Positions 15,537-22,975 of a stretch of 26,687 nt of DNA are shown piece by piece. The position numbers were made by a program, and so were the translations under genes. Where the stretch lies: NCBI GenBank assembly GCA_900551185.1, contig URVF01000002.1, positions 1-26,687 of the forward strand, given 5' to 3'. Each line of letters starts with the position of its first letter. Within the stretch, counting starts at the first letter, position 1. The notes beneath the pieces are model-generated. The model was given only the letters and a program-made list of their open reading frames with translations, had not been told where the DNA came from and ran no database searches. The DNA comes from an uncultured Collinsella sp. (GTDB lineage: Bacteria > Actinomycetota > Coriobacteriia > Coriobacteriales > Coriobacteriaceae).

Positions 15537-15592
15537 GTTGAACTCCTGTTTCCGGGGCACGGCACGCGCGGCCCCAAACATACGATAGCTCG

Positions 15593-16474
15593 TTAAAGAA
15601 TCTCGATCTCAAAGCCGCGGGTGACGGTCTCCCCCGGCTTGGCAACCAGGCAACCACGCTTGTGCTCCAAGACATCGTCCTCGTCGGAGCAGGTGGACAG
15701 GCCGCCCCACGGTTCCACGGCCACAAAGTCGCCCTCGGGCTTGCTCCACACAATCAGGTACGGCATATCGGGGAACGTCAGGCGCACGCCCTTGTCCTCG
15801 GTCTTCTTGGTCAGCGTAACCACACGGCTCTCGAGCACATCGAAGATGGTCTCTGCAAAGTCGAAAAGCCCGTGGGTCAGCGGCAGGTCATGGCCAACCA
15901 TCGGGTTCTTGCTGCGATGCCCAACATCAATCAGGCCCGTTGAGGGAACGGCAGTGCAGAGCTCGGCGGCCTCACGCTGCTCAAACCTCAGCTCGTAATC
16001 GTCATAGGACTCGCCCTCGTCGAGCGGGCACTTAAAGCCGGGGTGACCGCCCACAAAGAACGGCATGTCCTCGGTGCCCTCATTGGTCACCTCGTACGAC
16101 ACGGCCACCTTTGCCGCATTGATCGTGTAACGAGCAACGATCTTAAACGGATACGGGTACTGCTCGAGCAACTCGGCATGGTCGGCAGAGCTTAGGCTCA
16201 GCGCGACCATGTTGTCGCCCTGCTCCTCGAGCTTCCACTCCTGTTTGCGAGCAAAGCCGTGACGGGCAAGCTTGACCTCGCGGCCGCCCATGGTCATTGC
16301 GCGACCGTCACGAAGGCCGCCGCAGATTGGGAAACAAATGGGTGCCTGGCCCGACCAGACCGCCGGGTCACCCTGCCACAGGTACTCACGGCCGTCGGCC
16401 ACAATTGAGGTGAACGATCCGCCAGCCGTGCTCAGTGCCACACGAATAGAACCGTTATCAAGAACAAACTCCAT
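15593..16474 (-). CDS. lacX: LacX-like aldose 1-epimerase family protein
   Basis: The 293-residue protein belongs to the galactose mutarotase-like fold, LacX subgroup, which accompanies lactose/tagatose operons in lactococci. Recognisable features are the N-terminal LDNGSIRVALSTAGGSF, a WQGDPAVW segment, GGHPGFKCPL near the middle and the C-terminal VEPWGGLSTC block. Its likely substrate is a free or phosphorylated hexose; the precise reaction of LacX is not settled in general. ATG at 16474 has AAGG 5 bases upstream; an in-frame start at 16507 lacks support. The gap of 119 bases to lacB shows no gene and no clear terminator, so co-transcription is likely. Confidence 0.87.
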   Translation of the reverse strand: MEFVLDNGSIRVALSTAGGSFTSIVADGREYLWQGDPAVWSGQAPICFPICGGLRDGRAMTMGGREVKLARHGFARKQEWKLEEQGDNMVALSLSSADHAELLEQYPYPFKIVARYTINAAKVAVSYEVTNEGTEDMPFFVGGHPGFKCPLDEGESYDDYELRFEQREAAELCTAVPSTGLIDVGHRSKNPMVGHDLPLTHGLFDFAETIFDVLESRVVTLTKKTEDKGVRLTFPDMPYLIVWSKPEGDFVAVEPWGGLSTCSDEDDVLEHKRGCLVAKPGETVTRGFEIEIL

Positions 16475-16593
16475 AGGAGCCTTCCCTTTCTTACGACAGC
16501 CCGCCAAGTCAGTGGGGCTGATAGAAAACCGGCCCGCGCCCCCTCACAGAAACGCGAGCCGTCAACGGACTAGTTAATTACGCCGGATACCCG

Positions 16594-17118
16594 CTAATCA
16601 TGGTATTCGCCGCGGTCCCACTTCTCGAGGAACTCGTCAAAGAAGTGCGGATCAGCCTGAGCCTCGGCGTCGGCCTTGTTGCAGGCATCGATCTTGGCGA
16701 TCAGGGCATCGTGCTCGGGGGTCTTCTCGTAGGGCTCCTCCAGGAAGGCAAGCATGATGTCAGCCATCAGGAACTCGCCGGTAATCTTGCCGCCAAAACC
16801 CACGATGTTGGCGTTGAGCTCGCGACGGGCATACAGGGCAGAGGTCATGTCGCGAACCAGGGCGCAGCGGGCGCCGGGAACCTTGTTGACGGCGTTGGTG
16901 ATGCCGATGCCGGTGCCGCACAGGGCCACGCCAAAGTCGGCCTTGCCGCTGGCAACAGCCTCGCCCACGGCCTTACCGTAGATGGGATAGTGCGTACGGG
17001 TGTGGCTGTAGGTGCCGCAGTCGAGCACCTTGTAGCCAGCCTGCTCCAGGCGGTCGGCCAGATAGATCTTCTCGTCCGTAACGATATGGTCGCAACCGAT
17101 TGCGATGGTCTTCTTCAT
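16594..17118 (-). CDS. lacB: Galactose-6-phosphate isomerase subunit B
   Basis: The 174-residue subunit pairs with LacA to convert galactose-6-phosphate to tagatose-6-phosphate. It is strikingly conserved relative to streptococcal LacB: GCDHIVTD at 8-15, a THYPI segment near 43, CGTGIGITNAVNKVPG, ALVRDMTSALYAR, LNANIVGFGG, and the C-terminal ADPHFFDEFLEKWDRGEYHD. It has the RpiB-like fold. ATG at 17118 has AAGGA 7 bases upstream. It lies 63 bases after lacA in the same orientation and is clearly in the same operon. Confidence 0.98.
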   Translation of the reverse strand: MKKTIAIGCDHIVTDEKIYLADRLEQAGYKVLDCGTYSHTRTHYPIYGKAVGEAVASGKADFGVALCGTGIGITNAVNKVPGARCALVRDMTSALYARRELNANIVGFGGKITGEFLMADIMLAFLEEPYEKTPEHDALIAKIDACNKADAEAQADPHFFDEFLEKWDRGEYHD

Positions 17119-17181
17119 CAGAACGTCCTTTCGTCTGAATTCACAAGTTGAGGTAGAAGTTCGAGTTCTCGGTGGCTCTCG

Positions 17182-17610
17182 TTAGGCCATCTTGTTGAGC
17201 ATGTCGACACGGATCTGGTGACGGCCGCCGGCGTACTGGGCGCGCAGGAACTCGCGGGCGATCTTCTTGGCGACCTCGGTGCCCACAACGCCCGGGCCCA
17301 TGGTGACCATGCGCGAGCCGTTGTGCTCGCGGGTCATGTAGGCGGAACGCTCGTCGGAAATGTTGGCGACGACCATGCCCTTAATCTTGACGGCGGCCAT
17401 ATAGGAGCCGACGCCGTACTTATCGAATGCGAAGCCCTGGGAATCCTTGTGCTCCAGCAGGTCCTTGGCAACGGCGGTCGCGGAATCGACAAAGTCCGCG
17501 GCAGGGGTCTCGGAATAGTCAACGACCTCGTGACCGTCGGCGATGAGCATCTCCTTGATGGACTCCTTCATCGACATACCGTCGGCATCGGAAGCGATTA
17601 CAACTCTCAT
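17182..17610 (-). CDS. lacA: Galactose-6-phosphate isomerase subunit A
   Basis: The 142-residue partner of LacB is also RpiB-like. Family hallmarks are DFVDSATAVAKD, KIKGMVVANISDERSAYMTR, HNGSRMVTMG and the C-terminal GGRHQIRVDMLNKMA. AAGGAGG stands 5 bases before the ATG at 17610, a near-ideal ribosome site for the first gene of the leftward lacA-lacB-lacX-lacC operon. The upstream 309 bases (17611-17919) hold a cluster of GAACA/TGTTC repeats and the terminator of the next gene, and no other gene. Confidence 0.97.
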   Translation of the reverse strand: MRVVIASDADGMSMKESIKEMLIADGHEVVDYSETPAADFVDSATAVAKDLLEHKDSQGFAFDKYGVGSYMAAVKIKGMVVANISDERSAYMTREHNGSRMVTMGPGVVGTEVAKKIAREFLRAQYAGGRHQIRVDMLNKMA

Positions 17611-17704
17611 GACATCCTCCTTGAGAGATACGCAGGTGCGTAGTTTCTGTTTGGAAGTGTTGAATCGCGTTCAGGTCCGGGCATCTGAATGTGCGGTTCT
17701 TCAC

Positions 17705-17789
17705 TGTTCATGTTTATTTGAACACATTCGAACAGTAACTGCAACAACTATTTGTTTATCTTTGTTCTTTTTTGAACAAATATCGTTCA
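17705..17789. promoter_or_regulatory. GAACA/TGTTC repeat cluster upstream of lacA
   Basis: GAACA occurs at 17720 and 17730, exactly 10 bases apart. TGTTCA-N8-TGAACA spans 17705-17724, the perfect palindrome TTTGTTC-N6-GAACAAA spans 17761-17780, and GTTCA is at 17785. Repeats in phase on one helix face are typical of DeoR-family operators, and a similar set lies upstream of lacF. It is proposed as the binding region of the DeoR-type repressor. The promoter boxes themselves are not clear. Confidence 0.5.
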
Positions 17790-17841
17790 CGGATGATTGC
17801 TGACCGTTTGGGATCGTGAAAGCTTCGTCCTGGCACGTCTT

Positions 17842-17885
17842 CAACAAACAAAAGGGACGGCCGAGAACGTGTCTCGGCCGCCCTT
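17842..17885 (-). terminator. Terminator of the membrane-protein gene
   Basis: On the minus strand the stem AAGGG-CGGCCGAGA / TCTCGGCCG-(T)-CCCTT (17885-17872 with 17866-17852, one bulge) is followed by TTTGTTTGTT. It ends the transcript of the gene at 17920-18933 and insulates it from the lacA promoter. Confidence 0.88.
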
Positions 17886-17919
17886 CAGCGGTATGTCCCG
17901 GTATATACAGTTGTTTTAG

Positions 17920-18933
17920 CTATTCGAACTGCCCGCCCTTTTTGGCGTGCTTGGACGGAGCGCTCAGAAAGCGGCCCGTCAAATAGTTCGCTGGACCGGA
18001 GATATCAATCCCCAGCAGCACGTGCCCCAGCCACAAAAACGCCGCGAGTACCAGCAATGGAATCACGCACGAGGTCACAATCATCACGATGACGCCTTCG
18101 ATGAGATCGGTCACTTGCTGCACAATTTCATCGGTCATCTGCTTGGCGCCGCTGGTCACCGACGTGACGAGACCCGAGGCACCGTCGGCAAGCTGCTCAA
18201 GCACGCTCTTGGACTCTGTGGACTCGGTCTTTTTCTTGCCTGCTTTGGAGCTGTCGCTATCTGCCGCACCCGCAGCGTCGGCCGCCTTTTGCTCGGCCGC
18301 CTCGATGCTAACGCGATACGTTTCGTCGACCTTCTGCGACACCCATACGCTTGCAGGCACCAACGCCATGCCAATTATGGCGACCACCAGCACACGCGTT
18401 GCCACGCGGCGCAAGACGGCGCTGGTGCTCCAGCGTCCGTGAATACCAAGTGACACTGCAAGGAGCACCAGCGCAAACGGAATTAGGATGCCCAGGCCAA
18501 CCGACCACAAAATCGTGAGCAAATATTTCTCTAGGTATAGCACGGCGAGCACGATGCCCAAATTACCCGAAAGCTGTGCGAGCTGCTCGGCAACCGGCGT
18601 TCCTGTATCGCCCGGTAGCGCAGTGATACCCGCAGATAGAGCGACGCACGAGGTCGTGAGCGCCAAAACATTGCCCTTCTTTTGATCGATGACCTCGATG
18701 GTGGAGTCCCAAGTCTTGGTATCGGCAAAATGCGGGCGAGCTACAAAGCCTGACAACAGCGCCAGTACCACGAGCGCAACGATAAAGCCAATCTGCAGTT
18801 TTTTGTTTGCGCACACGACATCGGACAGACTGGGCTGCAGCTCGGTTACCGTCGTGTGCTCGGTTATCTGGACAGGACGCCCATGAGCCATCTCGTGCGC
18901 ATCTTTCTTTTGAATCAATCCGTTGTCCGGCAT
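17920..18933 (-). CDS. Unrecognised integral membrane protein
   Basis: The 337-residue product is not a family I recognise. Hydrophobic segments are near residues 47-65, 124-140, 143-163, 180-198 and 278-307. Between the last two lies a charged, Ala/Ser/Lys-rich stretch (about 205-275) with coiled-coil-like heptads, and the C-terminus is basic. No catalytic motif or signal peptide is visible. GAGGAGG 7 bases before the ATG at 18933 and a strong terminator downstream show a real, independently terminated gene. It sits between lacF and lacA but is separated from lacA by the terminator, so a role in sugar uptake is only a possibility from position. Confidence 0.8.
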   Translation of the reverse strand: MPDNGLIQKKDAHEMAHGRPVQITEHTTVTELQPSLSDVVCANKKLQIGFIVALVVLALLSGFVARPHFADTKTWDSTIEVIDQKKGNVLALTTSCVALSAGITALPGDTGTPVAEQLAQLSGNLGIVLAVLYLEKYLLTILWSVGLGILIPFALVLLAVSLGIHGRWSTSAVLRRVATRVLVVAIIGMALVPASVWVSQKVDETYRVSIEAAEQKAADAAGAADSDSSKAGKKKTESTESKSVLEQLADGASGLVTSVTSGAKQMTDEIVQQVTDLIEGVIVMIVTSCVIPLLVLAAFLWLGHVLLGIDISGPANYLTGRFLSAPSKHAKKGGQFE

Positions 18934-19028
18934 TTGGATACCTCCTCATTCCGGCCTGTATTGCGGATGGAAGTATACCCACCCATCGAAAAACCGAACG
19001 GGAGGGCGTGCAGAAGCTCCAAGACTGC

Positions 19029-19083
19029 CCCCAACGACTAGTCGTTTAAGAACGTCCTCAATGACTATCTCGGGATGAGTTGC
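19029..19083. repeat. Dispersed intergenic repeat, copy 2
   Basis: This is the second copy of the element at 1771-1823, containing CTAGTCGTTTAAGAACGTCC. It lacks the left arm that makes copy 1 palindromic. Its end merges with the start of the inverted repeat at 19078-19144, so the intergenic region 18934-19218 is mostly repeat material plus the lacF terminator. Confidence 0.75.
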
Positions 19084-19144
19084 GGTGGAATAGGGATTGT
19101 TTTGCGCCCGCCGGCCCCTATTCAGTCCCCATTTCACCGCAACT
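19078..19144. repeat. 67-bp inverted-repeat element
   Basis: Perfect 10-bp ends, AGTTGCGGTG (19078-19087) and CACCGCAACT (19135-19144), extend inward with further imperfect pairing (GAATAGGG against CCCCATTT and CCCCTATT). It looks like a repetitive extragenic palindrome rather than a terminator: no T-tract follows, and a separate terminator is present at 19158. Confidence 0.7.
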
Positions 19145-19157
19145 TGGAGGAGGACAG

Positions 19158-19192
19158 AAAAAGCCCTGCCGCGGGTAGCGGCAGAGCTTTTT
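19158..19192 (-). terminator. Terminator of lacF
   Basis: The stem AAAAAGC-C-CTGCCGC / GCGGCAG-A-GCTTTTT has a 5-base loop. Its A- and T-rich arms let it work on both strands. It lies 27 bases after the lacF stop on the minus strand. Confidence 0.88.
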
Positions 19193-19218
19193 GAAGGGAA
19201 CTTGGTTGTGAGGGCTCG

Positions 19219-19557
19219 TTAGGCGAGCTTGGCCTCGAGCTCGGCGATGCGCTTGTAGGCATCGATGGTAAAGCGGGTCTGCTTCTCCAGGATCATAGTG
19301 GTCATGAGAGTGTCCTGAGCGTGAGCCATGATGAAGGTCATCTCCATCTCGCCACCGCCGGCCTCCTGCGAAAGCAGTTTGGTCTGCGTGTCGTGGGCAC
19401 CGATGAGCGCATCGCTGGCATCCTTGTGCAGCTGTTCGGCCTTCTCAAAGTCACCCTCGCGAGCAGCATCGAGCGCTGCAAGCAGATCGGTCTGGGCGTC
19501 ACCTGCGTATGCGACGATCTCGAATCCAACCATCGAGATTTCTTCTTTGGTTGCCAT
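19219..19557 (-). CDS. lacF: PTS lactose/cellobiose-type IIA component
   Basis: The 112-residue cytosolic protein takes phosphate from HPr and passes it to the IIB domain of LacE. The phosphorylated His is residue 79 in FIMAHAQDTLMT, matching the LacF/CelC family; a nearby Asp fits the metal site of the trimer. The N-terminus (FEIVAYAGDAQTDLLAAL) and the length (105-115) also fit. AAGGA is 7 bases upstream of the ATG at 19557. It is encoded on the opposite strand from lacE, downstream of the second LacI gene, with 214 bases of repeat-rich DNA between them that probably contain its own promoter. Confidence 0.95.
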   Translation of the reverse strand: MATKEEISMVGFEIVAYAGDAQTDLLAALDAAREGDFEKAEQLHKDASDALIGAHDTQTKLLSQEAGGGEMEMTFIMAHAQDTLMTTMILEKQTRFTIDAYKRIAELEAKLA

Positions 19558-19654
19558 ATTGCGTTCCTTTCACATATGAACCAATGGAGAGCATCGCGTC
19601 CGGGCATACGCGCTGCGTTGTGTATGACAGAAACAATAACATTCAAACAAAAAA

Positions 19655-19740
19655 GAACAGCTCAAAACGTAATTTCGAACTATGAACGGTCACTTTTCGC
19701 CCGTGAACGGTTTTTAAACCAATCTGAACAATATCGAACA
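19655..19740. promoter_or_regulatory. Phased GAAC repeat array upstream of lacF
   Basis: GAAC occurs at 19655, 19677, 19684, 19705, 19726 and 19736. Most spacings are 22, 21, 21 and 10 bases, that is one or two helical turns. The pair at 19726/19736 (TGAACA-N4-CGAACA) matches the pair upstream of lacA at 17720/17730. This suggests a shared regulator, plausibly the DeoR-type repressor. Confidence 0.5.
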
Positions 19741-19771
19741 CAATTAGTGGCAACCCAAACAGGGCCGCACC

Positions 19772-20776
19772 CTAACGCAAATCGCGCACCGTATCGCCCT
19801 CTACGAGCACACCGGGGATCAGCATGTGCTCCACGCCAGACGCACCCCCATCGGCGCCGGCAATCTTGTCGACCGCCCACATGCCGACGCGCTTGTTGTC
19901 AAAGCGCACCGTGGTCAGGCGACGGTCGGGCACGATATCGCCCAGGCTGTCATCAACACCCACCACGCTCACGTCCTCGGGCACACGCCTTCCGCACGAC
20001 TCGAGCCCGCGAATGCAGCCGTAGGCCATGGCATCGTTGGAAGCATAAATGGCCGTACAGGTCGGATCTTCCGCCAGAGCCTGACCTGCGGCATATCCGC
20101 TCTGTGCCGTCCAGTCGCCGCGCACGAGCTGCGGGGGCTCAATGCCATGCGCGCGCAATGTCTCGCGCCAGCCTTCCTCGCGCCGCATGCCCGAAAGCGA
20201 GCGCTCGGGACACGAGATAAAGTGCACGGTTTTGTGCCCCCGCCCCAGCAAGTACTCGACCATCTGGCGCGAGCAATCGAACTGGTCGTTATCGACCGTT
20301 GAACAGAGCGGGTGCTCCAGCATCGTAACGAGCACCGTCTGCATGCCGGGCAGCGGCTCGAAGGTGCCAAAGTCCGCCGGCATGCGATTCATGATCACGA
20401 CCATGCCGTCTACCGGCAGCGCGCTCATACGCGACGATGCGCTCTCGAGGGTATAGGGATGTCCATCTACTTTAGTGAGGGTGATGGCATAGCCATGTTT
20501 GTCGGCCGCGGCGGCAAAGCCCTCCATACGGTCGAGGTTGCCGGTACCGGTAATGTTGAACATGGCGACGCCGACGGTCTTAAACTTGCCACGGCGCAGC
20601 GATCGACCGGCAAAATTGGGACGATACCCCAGCTCGCGCATGGCGGCACGCACGCGCTCCTTGGTCTCTGGGCGCACACTGGGCGAATCGTGCACGGTGC
20701 GCGAGACCGTCTGCTCCGAGACGCCCGCGAGGCGCGCCACGTCTTTGACGGATACCGATTTTTTAACAGCGGCCAT
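19772..20776 (-). CDS. LacI-family regulator of lacEG
   Basis: The 334-residue regulator has a LacI helix-turn-helix (about 10-29, LAGVSEQTVSRTVH; specificity residues Glu21-Gln22), a hinge (NFAGRSLRRGK) and a sugar-binding core ending DVSVVGVDDSLGD. It is clearly paralogous to the regulators at 10298 and 24683, sharing the RMPADF/RMAPDF and HPxCSTVD/HPRxTTxDSD segments. ATG at 20776 has only a weak ribosome site. One operator-like site lies in its own leader (20792-20805) and two more lie nearer lacE, which it faces divergently. Repression of lacE-lacG and of itself is the simplest reading. Confidence 0.92.
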   Translation of the reverse strand: MAAVKKSVSVKDVARLAGVSEQTVSRTVHDSPSVRPETKERVRAAMRELGYRPNFAGRSLRRGKFKTVGVAMFNITGTGNLDRMEGFAAAADKHGYAITLTKVDGHPYTLESASSRMSALPVDGMVVIMNRMPADFGTFEPLPGMQTVLVTMLEHPLCSTVDNDQFDCSRQMVEYLLGRGHKTVHFISCPERSLSGMRREEGWRETLRAHGIEPPQLVRGDWTAQSGYAAGQALAEDPTCTAIYASNDAMAYGCIRGLESCGRRVPEDVSVVGVDDSLGDIVPDRRLTTVRFDNKRVGMWAVDKIAGADGGASGVEHMLIPGVLVEGDTVRDLR

Positions 20777-20791
20777 AGGTCGATCTTTCTA

Positions 20792-20805
20792 TGTCAACGA
20801 TGCCA
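20792..20805. promoter_or_regulatory. lac operator site 1
   Basis: TGTCAACGATGCCA has the 14-bp TG-N4-CG-N4-CA form and the GCCA right half seen at the lacE sites. It is centred about 22 bases before the regulator's start codon, so binding would block expression of the regulator itself. Confidence 0.6.
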
Positions 20806-20936
20806 TTGGTGGCACCCTACGCAGTCAAATGAAACGTCTTCAAGTATATCTAACGCCTCCCCCACCATACGCTCACCACCCAAAACCTACCGTTCACCGA
20901 CATTTTTGCTTCCCCGAACGGCTTTTGTCGCCCAAA

Positions 20937-20950
20937 TGTTAACGTTGCCA
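20937..20950. promoter_or_regulatory. lac operator site 2
   Basis: TGTTAACGTTGCCA lies in the 357-base divergent region 20777-21133, which has no gene. This region also holds GTTC/GAAC words (20892, 20916, 21006, 21030, 21082) and the palindrome TTACGCGTAA. No promoter boxes are clear. Confidence 0.7.
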
Positions 20951-21056
20951 TTGTGCAAACACAGAGCCACCGGGCGGCTCAAACGTTTACGCGTAAGGAA
21001 TCGACGGTTCGCAGGCACAGGAACCACCGGTTCGCGTCTTTTTTTGTGTCACAAAA

Positions 21057-21070
21057 TGGCAACGTCAACA
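21057..21070. promoter_or_regulatory. lac operator site 3
   Basis: TGGCAACGTCAACA is the lac-type site in inverse orientation, 63 bases upstream of the lacE ATG and 120 bases from site 2. TGGCAAC recurs at 21074, giving a partial fourth site. Confidence 0.7.
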
Positions 21071-21133
21071 TTTTGGCAACCGAACGTCAAAAGCTACCAT
21101 CGTTGCTAACCCACCGACTCTTAGGAGCATTGC

Positions 21134-22909
21134 ATGGAGCAACTCATCGCCATCATCGAAAAGGGCCAGCCCTTTTTCAACGCGATCGCCCGCAACAAGT
21201 ACCTCAAGGCGATCCGCGACGGCTTTATCTCCGTCATCCCCATCATCATCTTCTCGTCCATCTTCTGCCTGGTAGCCTCGGTCCCCAACATCTGGGGTTT
21301 CTACTGGCCCGATGACATCAACAACGCTCTGTGGAAGTGCTACAACTACTCCATGGGCATCCTGGCCATCGCCTGCGCCGCCACCACGGCCAAGCACTTC
21401 GCCGACGCTCAGAACCGCAACCTGCCCAAGAATAACCAGATTAACTTTATCTCATGCATGTGCGCGGCCATCATCGGCTTCTTGCTCCTTTCGAGCGACA
21501 CGGTCGCCACGGACGCCGCCAGCGGCTTCAACACCACCTACCTTGGTTCCAAGGGCCTGCTGACCGCTTTCATCGCTGCGTTTGTGACCGGCATCATCTA
21601 CAAGTTCTTCATTAAGCGCAACATCACCGTCAAGATGCCCGAGCAGGTTCCGCCCAACATCTCGCAGACCTTCAAGGACATCATCCCCTTCTCCGTCTGC
21701 ATCACCGTCTTTTGGGTTTTTGACATCGTCTTCCGCGCTGCTTTTGGCTTCTGCTTTGCCCAGGGCGTCATCCAGGTGTTCCAGCCCCTGTTCACCGCTG
21801 CCGATGGCTACATCGGCCTCGCTGTGATCTACGGCGCCATGAGCCTGTTCTGGTTCGTGGGCGTCCACGGCCCCTCGATCGTCGAGCCCGCCATCGCCGC
21901 CGCCCTCGTTGCCAACATGACCGACAACCTGGCTGCGTTCCAGGCTGGCCAGCACGCCACCGCCGTCCTGACGCAGGGCGCCCAGTACTTTGTCGTCTGC
22001 ATGGGCGGCACCGGCGCCACGCTCGTCCTGGTCTTTATGTTCTGCTTCCTGGCCAAGTCCCAGGAGATGCGCGCCGTCGGTAAGGCCGCTATCGTTCCCG
22101 TGTGCTTTGCCGTCAACGAGCCGCTGCTGTTCGCCGCACCCATCGTGCTCAACCCCGTCTTCTTTGTCCCGTTTGTCTTTGCCCCGATCGCCAACATCTG
22201 GATCCTCAAGATCTTTATCGACTTCTTGGGCATGAACGGCTTTATGTACACCCTGCCTTGGACCGTCCCCGGCCCCATCGGCACCATCATGGGCCTGGGC
22301 TTCCAGCCGCTCGCCTTTGTGATGCTCGCCCTTATCCTGGTCGTCGACTTTGTCCTGTACTATCCGTTCTTCCGTGCCTATGACGCCCAGAAGTGCGCCG
22401 AGGAGGCCGAGATTTCCGAGGAGGAGCTCGCCGCCAAGAACGCCGAGAAGGCCGCCGAGCTCAACGACGCCTTCCAGGGCAAGGCTGACGCCAAGAGCGT
22501 TGCCGCCGGCGCTGCTGCCGAGGCCGTGAAGTCCGACGACCCTGCCGCTTCCGCAGCACCCGCTGCCGAGGCAACGACCGCCAGCGACCTCAACGGCAAG
22601 CGCGTACTCGTGCTCTGCCAGGGCGGCGGCACCTCGGGCCTGCTCGCCAACGCGCTGGCCAAGGCTGCCAAGGAGCGCGGCATTAACCTCGAGACCGCTG
22701 CCGAGGCCTATGGCAACCACGTTGACATGCTCCCCGACTTTGACCTGGTCGTCCTGGCCCCGCAGGCTGCCAGCTACTTGGCCGACCTGCAAAAGGACTG
22801 CGAGCGCGTGGGCAACAAGTGCGTCGCCTGCCGCGGTAAGCAGTACATCGAGCTCTCCCAGAACGGCGATAAGTCTCTCGCCTTCGTGAGTGAACAGCTT
22901 TCGAAGTAA
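21134..22909 (+). CDS. lacE: PTS lactose-type IICB component
   Basis: The 591-residue membrane protein transports and phosphorylates lactose or a related disaccharide. The IIC domain (about 1-420) has many hydrophobic helices. Family landmarks are FWFVGVHGPSIVEP and the substrate-site block FAVNEPLLFAAPIVLNP. An Ala/Glu-rich linker (about 420-485) joins the IIB domain, where Cys495 in VLVLCQGGGTSGLLA is the phosphorylated residue. The order and length match LacE (about 565-590). AGGAG lies 6 bases before the ATG. It is followed by lacG, with a hairpin between them. EI and HPr must be encoded elsewhere. Other galactosides or cellobiose are possible substrates, but LacG context favours lactose. 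Confidence 0.95.
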   Translation: MEQLIAIIEKGQPFFNAIARNKYLKAIRDGFISVIPIIIFSSIFCLVASVPNIWGFYWPDDINNALWKCYNYSMGILAIACAATTAKHFADAQNRNLPKNNQINFISCMCAAIIGFLLLSSDTVATDAASGFNTTYLGSKGLLTAFIAAFVTGIIYKFFIKRNITVKMPEQVPPNISQTFKDIIPFSVCITVFWVFDIVFRAAFGFCFAQGVIQVFQPLFTAADGYIGLAVIYGAMSLFWFVGVHGPSIVEPAIAAALVANMTDNLAAFQAGQHATAVLTQGAQYFVVCMGGTGATLVLVFMFCFLAKSQEMRAVGKAAIVPVCFAVNEPLLFAAPIVLNPVFFVPFVFAPIANIWILKIFIDFLGMNGFMYTLPWTVPGPIGTIMGLGFQPLAFVMLALILVVDFVLYYPFFRAYDAQKCAEEAEISEEELAAKNAEKAAELNDAFQGKADAKSVAAGAAAEAVKSDDPAASAAPAAEATTASDLNGKRVLVLCQGGGTSGLLANALAKAAKERGINLETAAEAYGNHVDMLPDFDLVVLAPQAASYLADLQKDCERVGNKCVACRGKQYIELSQNGDKSLAFVSEQLSK

Positions 22910-22919
22910 GTAACGCTTA

Positions 22920-22951
22920 GGGCCAGCCGACCATCCACAGCCGGCTGGCCC
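22920..22951 (+). terminator. Intercistronic hairpin between lacE and lacG
   Basis: A perfect 10-bp stem, GGGCCAGCCG / CGGCTGGCCC, with a 12-base loop follows lacE. Only a short T-poor tail (TTCGATTT) follows. It may be a partial terminator or an mRNA-stability element that sets lacE above lacG, rather than a full stop. Confidence 0.6.
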
Positions 22952-22975
22952 TTCGATTTAGACGATTGGATCATC

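Noticed and set aside
17920..18933. Membrane protein as a PTS IID or lactose permease subunit
   Set aside because: No PTS or transporter motif is present, and a terminator separates it from lacA.
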